A stretch of 64,000 nucleotides of DNA from Geothrix fuzhouensis (GCF_024609325.1 NZ_JANHMQ010000002.1:744001-808000); one strand, 5' to 3'; shown: positions 17,869-27,497, counted from the stretch's first letter. Numbers and translations: made by a program. Notes: generated by a model from the sequence alone, not told the origin.

Positions 17869-18076
17869 GGGTGAGGTGGCGGAGGAGGCGAAGACGGATT
17901 CGGCATGGGCCTGGGCAAGTTTCCGGAGTGATCCGGCACTCGGTTCGGGTCGACCTGGCACGGAGAGTCTACCGGGATGCGTTCAACAGACCGGCTCTTC
18001 CCAGTTTCCTGAACGCTTCGGCGCACTCTGGTCCCGCTAACGAGTATCCTGACTGCACTTCCTTGAAGGAGGAACC

Positions 18077-18688
18077 ATGGGACTGGGTGGCAAGATTGCC
18101 TTGGGGTGCGGCGGGCTGGTGGTGCTGCTGCTGGTGGTGCTGGGCCTGGGGGCGGTGGGAGCCTACAACGGCCTGAACAGCCTCAGCCAGGCCGTGGACG
18201 CTCAGTGGGGGCAGGTGGAGAACGTCTACCAGCGGCGGTCCGACTTGGTCCCGAACCTGGTGGAAACAGTGAAGGGTGCCGCGGCGTTCGAGAAGGACAC
18301 GTTCCAGGCGGTCACCGAGGCCCGGGCCAAGGTAGGCCAGGTTTCCACCGGCGGCAAGGTGCCAGATACCCCTGAGGCCATGGCCAATTTCCAGAAGGCC
18401 CAGGAAGGCCTGGGCTCGGCGCTGTCCCGGCTGCTCGTGGTGGTGGAGAAATATCCCGACCTCAAGGCCACCCAGAATTTCCGGGACTTGCAGGCCCAGC
18501 TGGAAGGCACGGAGAACCGCATCGCCGTGGAGCGCATGCGGTTCAACCAGGCGGCGCAAGCCTTCAACACCCGGCGCAACAGTTTCCCCACAGTCATGGT
18601 GGCGGGGTTCTTCGGCGACCGGTTCCGGGAACGGGCCTACTTCAAGGCCCAAGCCGGGGCTGACGTGGCGCCTAAAGTCGCCTTCTAG
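18077..18688 (+). CDS. lemA: LemA-family membrane protein
   Basis: The 203-residue LemA protein has one N-terminal membrane helix (about 8-30) and a helical bundle facing the periplasm. Typical motifs are GAYNGLN, WGQVENVYQRRSDLVPNLV and RFNQAAQAFNTRRNSFP. A strong AAGGAGG precedes the ATG. It leads a three-gene set with two TPM-domain proteins, an arrangement common in many bacteria. The function of LemA is not settled; links to envelope maintenance have been suggested. Confidence 0.93.
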   Translation: MGLGGKIALGCGGLVVLLLVVLGLGAVGAYNGLNSLSQAVDAQWGQVENVYQRRSDLVPNLVETVKGAAAFEKDTFQAVTEARAKVGQVSTGGKVPDTPEAMANFQKAQEGLGSALSRLLVVVEKYPDLKATQNFRDLQAQLEGTENRIAVERMRFNQAAQAFNTRRNSFPTVMVAGFFGDRFRERAYFKAQAGADVAPKVAF

Positions 18689-18700
18689 CCACCCGCTCCC

Positions 18701-19432
18701 ATGCGGCGAATTCTTGTCCTGATCGGTTTGCTCGCGGGCCTCTGGGGTGGGGTGTGCCTGAGGGCCCAGGCCGTTCCGCCACCCGCACCTGTGCGTTGGG
18801 TGACGGACGGATCGAACCTGCTCTCCCCGGCCATGCGGGAGGGTCTGGACCAGCGCCTCAAGGCCTACCAGGCGAGCACCGGGCACCAGGTGCTGGTGTG
18901 GATCGGCGGCACCACCGGGGGGGATCCCCTGGAGGACTGGACGGTGAGGGCCTTCGCCGCCTGGAAGGTGGGCCGCCAGGGACTGGACGATGGCCTGGTC
19001 CTTTTCGTATTCACCGGGGACCAGAAGGTCCGCATCGAAGTGGGCTATGGCCTGGAGGGGCAGGTGCCCGACATCCTGGCCTCGCAGATCATCCGGGAGA
19101 CGGTCCTGCCGCGCCTCAAGGACGGAGACGCCGATGGGGCCCTGAGCGAAGGTGTGGACCGCATCCTGAAGGTGGTCGGCGGGGATGCCTCGGCCCGGGA
19201 ACCCCAGGACCAGGGCCGACGGGGCGGCCCACCCATCGGACTCGGCGGATGGATCCTCATCGGCGTGCTGGGCTTGGCTTTCCTGGTACTGGCCGTCACG
19301 CATCCAGGCATGGCCATCTGGCTTCTGTTCAACATCCTTTCCGGGGGGCGGGGCAGCGGCGGCGGTGGCGATGGCGGCTGGTCCGGAGGCGGCGGCCGTT
19401 CCGGCGGCGGCGGAGCCTCGGGGTCATGGTGA
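18701..19432 (+). CDS. TPM-domain (YgcG-type) membrane protein with Gly/Ser-rich tail
   Basis: This 243-residue protein has a signal peptide (about 1-26), a periplasmic TPM domain (about 30-160), a membrane helix near 183-210 and a tail rich in glycine, serine and tryptophan. The domain carries the family features WVTDGSNLLSP and VGYGLEGQ. Such YgcG/TPM proteins are usually encoded beside LemA, as here, with a 12-base gap. The domain may act in thylakoid- or envelope-membrane upkeep; the biochemical activity is debated. The GGGG tail is typical. Confidence 0.87.
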   Translation: MRRILVLIGLLAGLWGGVCLRAQAVPPPAPVRWVTDGSNLLSPAMREGLDQRLKAYQASTGHQVLVWIGGTTGGDPLEDWTVRAFAAWKVGRQGLDDGLVLFVFTGDQKVRIEVGYGLEGQVPDILASQIIRETVLPRLKDGDADGALSEGVDRILKVVGGDASAREPQDQGRRGGPPIGLGGWILIGVLGLAFLVLAVTHPGMAIWLLFNILSGGRGSGGGGDGGWSGGGGRSGGGGASGSW

Positions 19433-19448
19433 GAGACGGAGGGTCCCC

Positions 19449-19895
19449 ATGGTGGGTATGAGCCGCAGAAGTCTGAGGAAGTGCGTGGATCAGGCGCAGG
19501 TTGTAGCGGCCATCCGGGCGGCGGAACAGGTCACCTCGGGGGAGATCCGGGTTTCGGTGGCGCCCTTTTTCTGGGGGAATGTCGAAAAGACGGCGGGCAA
19601 GGCCTTCCGCCGCCTCGGCATGGCGTACACCGCCGACCGCAATGCGGTGCTCATCTTCCTGGTGCCCAGTCGCCGGCGCTTCGCCATCCTGGGCGACACC
19701 GGCATCCACGAAAAGGTCGGCCAGGCCTTCTGGAACGAGGTGTCGACCTGCCTTTCCTCCCATTTCCGCCGGGGGGCGTTCACCGAGGGCCTGGTGGAAG
19801 GCATCCGCATGGTGGGAGACAGCCTGGCCACCCACTTCCCCTCCGCCGGAGCCGCGGACCGCAACGAGTTGTCGGATGGGGTCGATTTCCAGTGA
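19449..19895 (+). CDS. Second TPM-domain protein, without signal peptide or tail
   Basis: This 148-residue protein is a bare TPM domain, related to the gene before it but lacking the leader and Gly-rich tail. Visible pieces are EQVTSGEIRVSVAPFF and FAILGDTGIHEKVG. GGAGGG sits a few bases before the ATG at 19449; a second ATG at 19458 is an alternative start. It completes a lemA-TPM-TPM operon. Family relatives often have a membrane anchor, which is absent here, so it may act in the cytoplasm or with its neighbours. Confidence 0.82.
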   Translation: MVGMSRRSLRKCVDQAQVVAAIRAAEQVTSGEIRVSVAPFFWGNVEKTAGKAFRRLGMAYTADRNAVLIFLVPSRRRFAILGDTGIHEKVGQAFWNEVSTCLSSHFRRGAFTEGLVEGIRMVGDSLATHFPSAGAADRNELSDGVDFQ

Positions 19896-20052
19896 GGCGT
19901 CCTGAAATGAGTGCCCTGCCGCACTTGGCACGAACGGGAATCGCAAAACCACCGCGTTCTTGGACTGGCTCTGGGGAAGAGCGGCACCCTGGCTCCTTGA
20001 CCGTGGCGTACCGGCCATGGGGCCGATAACCCGAAGCTCGGAAAGTTCGGCC

Positions 20053-22053
20053 TCACCGTTCTCCGCGTTGAACTGGCCCTGCTGATCGGTCCCCGGGCTC
20101 GCTCTGGACTTCTCCATGGGCGGTGCAATAGTCCGTCGGCTCGGTGCCGGAGATGAAAAACTCATCCAGCTTCTGGGGACATTCATCCCGGGCCAGGAGG
20201 CCTGTGGTGGGGTCGATGCGGCAGGTCACGACGGTCTCCGGCTGGGGGAAATCCACCTCGGGCCGCGAGGCGACGACCTTGCTCATGAATCGTTCCCAGA
20301 TCGGGGCTGCGACCGCTCCCCCGGTGAACCCTTTCCCGCCGGACTTGGGCTGGTCGTGCCCGATCCAGATGCCCGTCACCAGGTTCGGGGTATAGCCGAC
20401 GAACCAGGCGTCCACGTAGTTGTCCGTGGTGCCTGTCTTTCCGGCGGAGGAGTGGGCCTGGCTGAAGGATCGAAGGGATTTGGCGGTGCCGTAGGTCAGG
20501 ACATCCTTCAGCATCTGCGTGGTGATGAAGGAGGCCGCTGGCGACAGCACCTGGGAAACGACCGGTGGGTTCTCGATCCAGGTCTGGTGCTTGCGGTCAT
20601 AGATCCGGAGGATGGTCCGGGCTTCGGCCTTCATGCCCCCATTGGCCAGGGGGGTGTACGCCTGCACCAGGTCCTTCAGGGTGACTTCGTCCGTGCCCAG
20701 GGCCAGCGAGAGGCCATTCTGGGCGTGCAGCGGGAGGCCCGCCTTCCCGGCAAGATCCACGAAGGCCGGCACTCCGACGGCCTCCAGCACCTTGACCGTG
20801 ATGATGTTGTCGGAGTGGGCCAAGGCCTGCCTTAGGGAGAGCTCACCAAAGTGTTCGTGGCCATAGTTCTGGGGTTTCCAGACCCGGCCGTTCCCGGCGT
20901 CGTAGGCCACGGGTTCATCGCTCCAGAGGCTGGCGGTCGTGAGGCCCTTCTCCAGGGCTGCCGCATAGATGAGGGGCTTGATCGCCGAGCCAGGCTGGCG
21001 CCTGGAAAGGAAGGCCCGGTTGAGGGCGTTCTGGACCCCATCCATATCCCCAACAGCAGCCAGGACGTCGCCCGTGGCGGGATCCATGCACACCAGGGCG
21101 CCCTGCAGCCCAGGGGCGAGGCGCTTGACGCCCTCCCGCAGGGTCCGTTCAGCCTGGTGTTGCAGGTCCAGATCGAGGGCGGCGATCACCTCCAAGCCCC
21201 CCTGCTCAACGGCATCGGCCCCCAGGCGTCCGACCAGCTGCGCCCGGATCTGGGCCAGGTACTGCGGGGCCTGCCCCAGGGGACGCGTGGCGGCGCCGTG
21301 GGCCTGGAGCGCCCGCCTCCGCTGGTGCGAGATGAGCCGGAGATCCTCCATGCGCTTGAGGACGATGTCCCTCCGCCCCGCCACCTCCACCGGCTTGCCG
21401 AAGGGGTTGTAGCGGCCTGGGTTCTTCGGCACGCCCGCCAGGAGAATGCATTCGCCCTCGGTCAGTTCCTCCGGGCTCTTGTCGAAATAGAGGCGGGCCG
21501 CCTGGGCAATGCCCAGGGCGCCATTCCCGAAATAGATCTCGTTGAAATACATCTCCAGGATCTGGGGTTTGGTGTACCGCTTCTCGAACGCCAGGGCCAG
21601 CTTGGCTTCCTCGAGTTTCCGGTCCAGGGTCCGGGCCGAGCTCAGGTATTTGTTCTTGATCAGCTGCTGGGTGATGGTCGAGCCGCCTTCGGCCATCTTC
21701 CCTTTGAGCACATCCTTGACCGCGGCCCGGGCGATGCTCCGGTAATCGATGCCGCCGTGCTCGTAGAATCTGGCATCTTCCACGGCCAACAACGCCTGCT
21801 GAAGGAAGCTGGGGATCCGTTCAAGAGGTACCCAGTAGCGATTTTGGGGCGGAATGCGGCCCACGTACCGGCCGTGGCTATCGAGCACCGTGACGGAGCT
21901 GATCCCAGCCGGCAGCGGGGGACAGGTCGCGATGATGCTCTGGGCCTGCTGGCCCCAGGCGGCCAGGCCCTGGACCAGGCCCAGCATCAGGAGCGCCAGA
22001 CGACGCCAGCGGCCACCGCGGGGTTGTTGCAAGTGGGTCAAGGTCAGAGCCAT
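20053..22053 (-). CDS. mrcA: Penicillin-binding protein 1A, bifunctional glycosyltransferase/transpeptidase
   Basis: This class A PBP polymerises and crosslinks peptidoglycan outside the inner membrane. It has 666 residues with an N-terminal membrane anchor (about 15-37). The GT51 domain shows VEDARFYEHGG and GSTITQQLIKN. The transpeptidase domain shows SAIK (SxxK), SDN (SxN) and KTGTT. The ATG at 22053 is preferred because GAAGGA precedes it. It is divergent from an AsmA-like/GT51 fusion gene, so two glycosyltransferase genes share this 226-base region. Confidence 0.93.
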   Translation of the reverse strand: MALTLTHLQQPRGGRWRRLALLMLGLVQGLAAWGQQAQSIIATCPPLPAGISSVTVLDSHGRYVGRIPPQNRYWVPLERIPSFLQQALLAVEDARFYEHGGIDYRSIARAAVKDVLKGKMAEGGSTITQQLIKNKYLSSARTLDRKLEEAKLALAFEKRYTKPQILEMYFNEIYFGNGALGIAQAARLYFDKSPEELTEGECILLAGVPKNPGRYNPFGKPVEVAGRRDIVLKRMEDLRLISHQRRRALQAHGAATRPLGQAPQYLAQIRAQLVGRLGADAVEQGGLEVIAALDLDLQHQAERTLREGVKRLAPGLQGALVCMDPATGDVLAAVGDMDGVQNALNRAFLSRRQPGSAIKPLIYAAALEKGLTTASLWSDEPVAYDAGNGRVWKPQNYGHEHFGELSLRQALAHSDNIITVKVLEAVGVPAFVDLAGKAGLPLHAQNGLSLALGTDEVTLKDLVQAYTPLANGGMKAEARTILRIYDRKHQTWIENPPVVSQVLSPAASFITTQMLKDVLTYGTAKSLRSFSQAHSSAGKTGTTDNYVDAWFVGYTPNLVTGIWIGHDQPKSGGKGFTGGAVAAPIWERFMSKVVASRPEVDFPQPETVVTCRIDPTTGLLARDECPQKLDEFFISGTEPTDYCTAHGEVQSEPGDRSAGPVQRGER

Positions 22054-22279
22054 TCCTTCATCCGATCTATGCGCATCCTCACCTGCGTTCGCACGTGGTC
22101 GAACCACGTGGGTCATCACCGGCGGGTTGACGCCTCGAACAGTATGGTCGGAAAGGGAGGATGGCTCGATTGCCGGCCTTGGTCGCGCCAGGAGGTGGCA
22201 CGGCCAAACCTGAGGATCAAACTGTGACCTTCGATAGCTTTGGCGCCATGATGGGCGGGGGCCCCTCCCGCGCCCTGGT

Positions 22280-24316
22280 GTGTCATCTTCCCTGGTCTCT
22301 CAACCGCAGAATCCCGTGCCTCACGCCCCTTCCACCCAGTTGCCCCGGCTTCAGCCTGAAGGTCGTCTGCCGCTGCTACCGGCGGGCACCCGGACCCGCG
22401 GCCAGGGGCGGTGGATTGTGCTCGGCGCGGCCCTGGTCCTGGGAGCCTTCCTTTACCTTGGCGCCCTGGCCCTGCTCCGTTCTGCACCCGCCCGACGCGC
22501 GCTCCGCGAACGCGCCGTCGCCGAACTCGCCGCCCGGTTCCCAGGCGCGCGCCTCGAGGGAACGGTCAGCGTTGATGCGGCGTTCCGGCCTGTGATGGGA
22601 CCGCTCGTGCTCGGCCCACCTGGTGACAGAACCCCGCTCCTCGTGGTCGACCGAGTCACCGTTCAACCGCGTCTGTGGCGCCTCGTCGGTGGTCATCTGG
22701 AAGTCGGGACGGTCACCCTGCAAGGCGTGCATATCCAGGCGGGTTGGCAGGGGAAGCGCTTCGCGAACCTCGCACGCGCCCTCCGCCCTGACCAGATGGG
22801 GACGATCAGTTCGGGGTCGGGACGCAACGCGGCTGCGCCGCCGGTGGTCGCCTTCTCCGGGCTGGAGGTGCGGTTCGAGGGCTCGCCATCCGGGCGACCG
22901 TCCGTGGTACTCGGTCCGATGGGCGGACACATTCACCTCGATCGTCTGGGGGAACGCACCCATGCCTCGATCGCGACCGTGGGGCCAGGGCGCGCGGAGG
23001 GTGCGATCGAGGCCACCTGGGGCGGTGGCCCTGGCGCACTGCAGGTCCGGCTCCAGGGGCTGGGCGCTGAGGCGCTCCCAGAAAGCCTGCGGGCGATCCT
23101 TCCCTTTGAGATCCGAGCCGGCATGGTCGACCTCTCGTTCGAGGCGCCGCACCTTGGGGCGCTCTCCCAGGGCGAGGGTCAGCTCACGCTCGCCACGCGC
23201 AACCTCACGGTTTTCGCGAGGCGGCTCGCTCCCGAGCCGGTGGGCCCGCTCTCGCTACACGTCGCGGGTCGCCTGCGCTGGGACGCTGGGGCGCGGACTG
23301 CGGCTCTGATGGAGGCAACGGTGGCCCTGGACGACGCGGGCCGGGCCGCGCTGAAGGTCGCGCTCTCGGTCGCAGCGCACCCAGAGCCTCACTTCGAGCT
23401 CGCCCTTCGTGCGACCTCGGTGGACTGGACGGCCCTCGCCGCAGCACTCCCCCCGACGCTCGGACCACCTCGCGGAGCCCCGGGGCTCACGGGCATCCTC
23501 GCCGGCGCTCTCACCGTCGCCAGTCCGCTTCGCCAGTCGGCCGAATGGCGGATCAAGGGAGAAGTGGATCTGAGCCACCTTGCGCCAGCGCAGGCCAAGG
23601 GTGGATCTGATCTGGCGGGCCCCTTTGTGTACGAGGCGCATCTCACGCGTGGCGGTACGCGACAGGTGACCATCGGCCCGGAGAACCCCGCGTTCGTGCC
23701 GCTGGGCGAGCTTCCGACCCACCTCGTGCGCGCGGTGCTCGAAAGCGAGGATGCCGGCTTCTACGGGCACCAGGGGTTCGACCTGGCGGAAGTCCAGGAG
23801 GCCCTGTCCAACGGGGGCCGACTGCGCGGCGCCTCCACCCTCACCCAGCAGCTCGCGAAGAACCTCTTCCTGTCTCGCGACCGCACGCTCTCGCGCAAGG
23901 TTCGCGAGGCACTGGCAACCATCGCGCTCGAGGTGGCAGTGGGGAAACGCCGGATCCTCGAGGTGTATCTCAACCTGGCAGAGTGGGGTGACGGTGTGAA
24001 CGGGATCGGCGAGGCCGCCCAGCACTGGTTCGGCAAGGATGCACGCACCCTGAGCCCCAAGGAGGCTGCCCTGCTCGCAACCGTGATCCCGAACCCGGTG
24101 CGCTATGAAATGTACCGCCGGCGAGGCGCACTCACACCCGCCTGGGAAGCGCGAGTGGACGACCTGCTCGCCAAGCTCCACGCCACCGGCGTGCTCGACG
24201 ACGAAGGACTGCGCGATGCGGAGGCGGAGACCCTCACCTTCACCGCGAACCCGCGATCTGAACATGCCCGAACTCACATGCGTCTAAAACGAGTGGTTCC
24301 GGTAAGCCTCCTTTGA
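22280..24316 (+). CDS. AsmA-like domain fused to a monofunctional GT51 peptidoglycan transglycosylase
   Basis: The 678-residue protein has a membrane helix (about 44-66), a long beta-rich region resembling AsmA-type proteins (about 75-450) and a C-terminal GT51 domain (about 470-630). The GT51 motifs are complete: ESEDAGFYGHQG, GASTLTQQLAKN, LSRKVREA and RILEVYLNLAEWG. No transpeptidase domain follows. The start is uncertain: GTG at 22280 opens the frame, with another GTG at 22316. Leucine codons favour CTC over CTG compared with PBP1A next door, hinting at acquisition from elsewhere. Confidence 0.8.
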   Translation: MSSSLVSQPQNPVPHAPSTQLPRLQPEGRLPLLPAGTRTRGQGRWIVLGAALVLGAFLYLGALALLRSAPARRALRERAVAELAARFPGARLEGTVSVDAAFRPVMGPLVLGPPGDRTPLLVVDRVTVQPRLWRLVGGHLEVGTVTLQGVHIQAGWQGKRFANLARALRPDQMGTISSGSGRNAAAPPVVAFSGLEVRFEGSPSGRPSVVLGPMGGHIHLDRLGERTHASIATVGPGRAEGAIEATWGGGPGALQVRLQGLGAEALPESLRAILPFEIRAGMVDLSFEAPHLGALSQGEGQLTLATRNLTVFARRLAPEPVGPLSLHVAGRLRWDAGARTAALMEATVALDDAGRAALKVALSVAAHPEPHFELALRATSVDWTALAAALPPTLGPPRGAPGLTGILAGALTVASPLRQSAEWRIKGEVDLSHLAPAQAKGGSDLAGPFVYEAHLTRGGTRQVTIGPENPAFVPLGELPTHLVRAVLESEDAGFYGHQGFDLAEVQEALSNGGRLRGASTLTQQLAKNLFLSRDRTLSRKVREALATIALEVAVGKRRILEVYLNLAEWGDGVNGIGEAAQHWFGKDARTLSPKEAALLATVIPNPVRYEMYRRRGALTPAWEARVDDLLAKLHATGVLDDEGLRDAEAETLTFTANPRSEHARTHMRLKRVVPVSLL

Positions 24317-24476
24317 GGTCTGGGTGCGATGAGCCTGCGCAGAAGCTGCACCTTTTCGACAGCGTGACGAGGCCAGCCATGGCGACCGTGCGGAATCAAC
24401 CCCGGTAGACTTGTCCAGGTTCATTCATGCGGGCTCTTACCCCGCGGGTATCATGCCGCAGGTTCGCTTCCCATGG

Positions 24477-25643
24477 TCACCCTTTGACGCAAAGAACCTG
24501 CTTCAGGCTGTGGACCGTCTCGACGAGGTCGGCCTGGTTGGCCATGACCTCATCGATGTCCTTGTAGGCACCTGGGATCTCGTCGATCACGCCAGGATCC
24601 TTCCGGCACTCCACGCCATAGGTCTGGGAGGACAGATCCTGCACGGAGAACCTGCGCTTGGCCTCGTGACGGCTCATGCGCCGCCCAGCTCCGTGAGCGG
24701 CGGAGCAGAAGGAGTCCGGGTTGCCGAGGCCCCGGACGATGTAGCTCTTGGCGCCCATGGATCCAGGAATGATGCCCATCTCACCCTTCTCGGCCCGGAT
24801 GGCACCCTTGCGGGTCACCATCACCTTCTCCCCGTAATGGATCTCCTCTGACACGTAGTTGTGATGGCAGAGGATGGGGCTCTCGAAGGACACGCCAGGG
24901 AAGGCTGCCTTCATGACCCAGGTGAGCTCATTGAGCATGGCCTGGCGATTGGCGAAGGCATAAGTCTGGGCCCACATCAGGTCCCGGCGGTAGGCGGCCA
25001 TGTCGGGGGTTCCCGCGAGGAAGACGGCCAGATCCTTGTCCGGGAGATGGGCATTGTGGGCCAGCTTTTTCGCACGGTTGATGTGGATCTCGGCGAGGAC
25101 TTTGCCAATGTTGCGGGAGCCAGAGTGGAGCATGAGCCACACCCGATGTGCCTCATCCAGGCAGACCTCGATGAAGTGGTTGCCGCCGCCCAGGGTGCCG
25201 CACTGGGCCATAGCCTTGTTCCGGAGATCCTGCACCTGAGGCACCAGATCACCGAAGCCACGCCAGAGGTCCAAATGCTCAACGCCACGAAGCACGGACC
25301 TGTGCTGATTGAAGCCGACCGGGATGGAGGCTTCGATGTCGCTCCGGAGGCCGATGAGGCTGTCCGGCAGATCCTCAGCCAGGAGGCTTGTCCGCACCGC
25401 GGCCATGCCGCAACCGATGTCCACACCCACGGCCGCCGGGGACACAGCCTGCTTCATGGCAATGACACTGCCCACGGTGGCGCCTTTCCCGAAGTGGACA
25501 TCGGGCATGACGGCCACATGGTGGAAGACCCAGGGGAGGGCGGCCACCTGCTTGAGCTGGTCAAGCGCCTGACCTTCCACTTCGTTGACCGGAGCCCACA
25601 GGTGGATGGTGGCCACAGCCCCTTTGAGGGTGGCGAGGCACAT
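24477..25643 (-). CDS. rtcB: RtcB-family RNA ligase
   Basis: RtcB joins RNA ends bearing 2',3'-cyclic phosphate or 3'-phosphate to 5'-OH using GTP and manganese. The 388-residue protein keeps the metal and guanylation motifs: VGVDIGCGM, GGGNHFIE, LHSGSRNIG and SAAHGAGRRMS, whose His carries GMP. GGAAGG lies before the ATG. No RtcA cyclase, RtcR regulator or archease gene is adjacent. It stands alone and divergent from an alpha/beta hydrolase gene. A role in tRNA or rRNA repair is expected from the family. Confidence 0.92.
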   Translation of the reverse strand: MCLATLKGAVATIHLWAPVNEVEGQALDQLKQVAALPWVFHHVAVMPDVHFGKGATVGSVIAMKQAVSPAAVGVDIGCGMAAVRTSLLAEDLPDSLIGLRSDIEASIPVGFNQHRSVLRGVEHLDLWRGFGDLVPQVQDLRNKAMAQCGTLGGGNHFIEVCLDEAHRVWLMLHSGSRNIGKVLAEIHINRAKKLAHNAHLPDKDLAVFLAGTPDMAAYRRDLMWAQTYAFANRQAMLNELTWVMKAAFPGVSFESPILCHHNYVSEEIHYGEKVMVTRKGAIRAEKGEMGIIPGSMGAKSYIVRGLGNPDSFCSAAHGAGRRMSRHEAKRRFSVQDLSSQTYGVECRKDPGVIDEIPGAYKDIDEVMANQADLVETVHSLKQVLCVKG

Positions 25644-25912
25644 GGCCCTTCCTTTCAGGTCTAAACGATTGATTCGATTGGGTTGGACTTCATGGTGGCG
25701 CCCTGCACATCCTCCACCTCGACCTCACGTCCAGGTTCGGTGAGAGCTAGGCTGCAGGCAAGCGGCCAGAAGCAGGACATCCACGCCTTCATGGCCGTGT
25801 GCCAGGCGTTGGGGCGCCCGCTCTGAGGCAACCATTCACCATCCCTGGGAAAGCTCTGATTCCTGGGTGGTCCGCAGCGAACGGCTCTAGGCCCTGCGCT
25901 ACCATTGGCGCC

Positions 25913-27049
25913 ATGCGCCCCCGCTCGAACCGACGCCGACGATGGTTCTGGATCCTGACCCTGATTTTGGGCGCCTTGGGCCTCTTGGCGGGCACCTTCG
26001 GATGTCTGGCCGGTCCCGGCCTGCGTTGGGTGGCGAGCCTGAGCCGCGCGGCCGACGGGCAGAATCCGGGGAGCTGCGTGGTGGAAGAGCGCTCGATCCC
26101 CGCAGGCGGCAGGCTCCTCGCCCTTCGCCTGTACCGCCCCATGGGGGCCGTGGAGAGGGTCCTCGTACTGGTGCACGGCATCCACGGCACCGGGTACGAC
26201 GAGACCCGGCTGGTCCGAAGCGCGCGGTTCATGGCGGGCCAGGGGATTCTCGTGGCGACGCCTGAGATCCCGGATTTGAAAGCCTATGACCTCACCGCTC
26301 GAACCCTCGACGACATCGAAGCCACGACCCGCTCTGTCCTTGAGGATCCTTTGCTGCGCGCCGAGGTCCCCCGGCACAGACCCATCCTATGCGGCATCAG
26401 CTTCGCCGGGGGACTTTGCCTGTCCGTGGCGACTCGGCCCTCGCTCCGGGCGCGTCTGGCCTGCGTCTTCTCCATCGGGGGACACGGGGACCTGGACCGG
26501 GTGATGGGATACCTCTCCACGGGGGAACTTCCGGAGGGAGGAGGCCACCTCCTCCCGCACCCCTACGGACAGGCCGTGCTCCTGCGGCTCTACGCCGGCC
26601 AGCTGGTCCCGCCGGAGCAGAGGGAGGCGCTGCGTGCCTCCTTGCTGATCTTCCTCCAGGAGCCCCATGGGGCCTTCGCAGATTCCGTAGCCTCCCTTCC
26701 CCGAGAATCCCGGCGGATTGCCGAACTCTGCCTGAAATGGGATGCCAAGGGCGTCTGCGACCTACTTAGACCCCTTGTGGGGCGCATCCATGCAGATCCC
26801 TTGCTCTCACCCCTGCGTGGCCCCGTGCCGGAATGCCCCGTCTTCCTCCTGCACGGCAGCGCGGACGACCTGATCCCGCCCTCGGAAACGCGCGCCTTGG
26901 CGCGCTGGGCCGGAGCATCCACAGAAACCCATGTACTGGTCTCGGACCTAGTTCGGCATGTGGAGTTTACAGAGCGTGAATCCGGGCGGTTCCAGCCGCT
27001 GGAGGTCTATCGCCTGGGCCGCTTCCTGACCCGCCTTCTGCGCTGCTGA
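25913..27049 (+). CDS. Membrane-anchored alpha/beta hydrolase
   Basis: This 378-residue protein has an Arg-rich start, one membrane helix (about 10-35) and an alpha/beta-hydrolase domain outside the membrane. LVHGIHG forms the oxyanion region, CGISFAGG contains the nucleophile-elbow serine, and HGSADDLIPP and RHVEF supply the acid and base positions. The substrate cannot be inferred. The ATG at 25913 is chosen because the residues before it look like spacer; no good ribosome site is visible. The spacer upstream (25740-25812) contains a possible coding relic on the same strand. Confidence 0.8.
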   Translation: MRPRSNRRRRWFWILTLILGALGLLAGTFGCLAGPGLRWVASLSRAADGQNPGSCVVEERSIPAGGRLLALRLYRPMGAVERVLVLVHGIHGTGYDETRLVRSARFMAGQGILVATPEIPDLKAYDLTARTLDDIEATTRSVLEDPLLRAEVPRHRPILCGISFAGGLCLSVATRPSLRARLACVFSIGGHGDLDRVMGYLSTGELPEGGGHLLPHPYGQAVLLRLYAGQLVPPEQREALRASLLIFLQEPHGAFADSVASLPRESRRIAELCLKWDAKGVCDLLRPLVGRIHADPLLSPLRGPVPECPVFLLHGSADDLIPPSETRALARWAGASTETHVLVSDLVRHVEFTERESGRFQPLEVYRLGRFLTRLLRC

Positions 27050-27204
27050 AGGCGTCGTTCACATCACGCGCGGACCAGCGGCCAGGATGTGAACCATGCG
27101 CGGTGAGAGCGATTCGGGCACGAACTCTCCGATCCTTAACCCAAGGCTCTTTCTGGTGCCCAAAACCCTCTGAGAAGCCCGTAGATGCTGGATTTTCAGC
27201 GGCC

Positions 27205-27250
27205 ACAAGTGGCCCACATAACCCGAAATGCAGGACGTTCAAATCCTGCT
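27205..27250 (+). other. tRNA-like relic (anticodon and T-arm fragment)
   Basis: On the plus strand CATAACCCGAA is followed by GCAGG, three extra bases, TTCAAATCCTGC. These words match the anticodon-to-T-arm part of the tRNA-fMet gene that lies about 100 bases away on the other strand, where GCAGG runs directly into TTCAAATCCTGC. No acceptor stem, D-arm or CCA end can be made, so it is not a working tRNA. It may be an old attachment-site remnant. Confidence 0.4.
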
Positions 27251-27292
27251 CAGTCGGGTCTCAGCTTAGGGGCTGGCGACTTCTCGTAACCT

Positions 27293-27321
27293 AAACAAAA
27301 GGGCCGACTTAAAGTCGGCCC
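27293..27321 (-). terminator. Rho-independent terminator of tRNA-fMet
   Basis: Read on the minus strand, a perfect 9-bp stem GGGCCGACT/AGTCGGCCC with a TTA loop is followed by TTTTGTTT. It begins eight bases after the 3' end of the tRNA, exactly where a terminator is expected. Confidence 0.9.
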
Positions 27322-27328
27322 TCTTCGT

Positions 27329-27405
<77 letters not shown>

Positions 27406-27497
27406 GTAGAACTTGATTGTAGCAGGGATCTGGGCAGTAGCAAGGACGCAGGCTGGGCGAGTGTTGGTATGCTCGACGGACGCTCTTGGAGGATCCG

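Noticed and set aside
24477-25643. RtcB as part of a phage- or retron-type defence cluster
   Set aside because: The neighbours are a divergent hydrolase gene and the GT51 fusion gene. No reverse transcriptase, nuclease or toxin gene is nearby.
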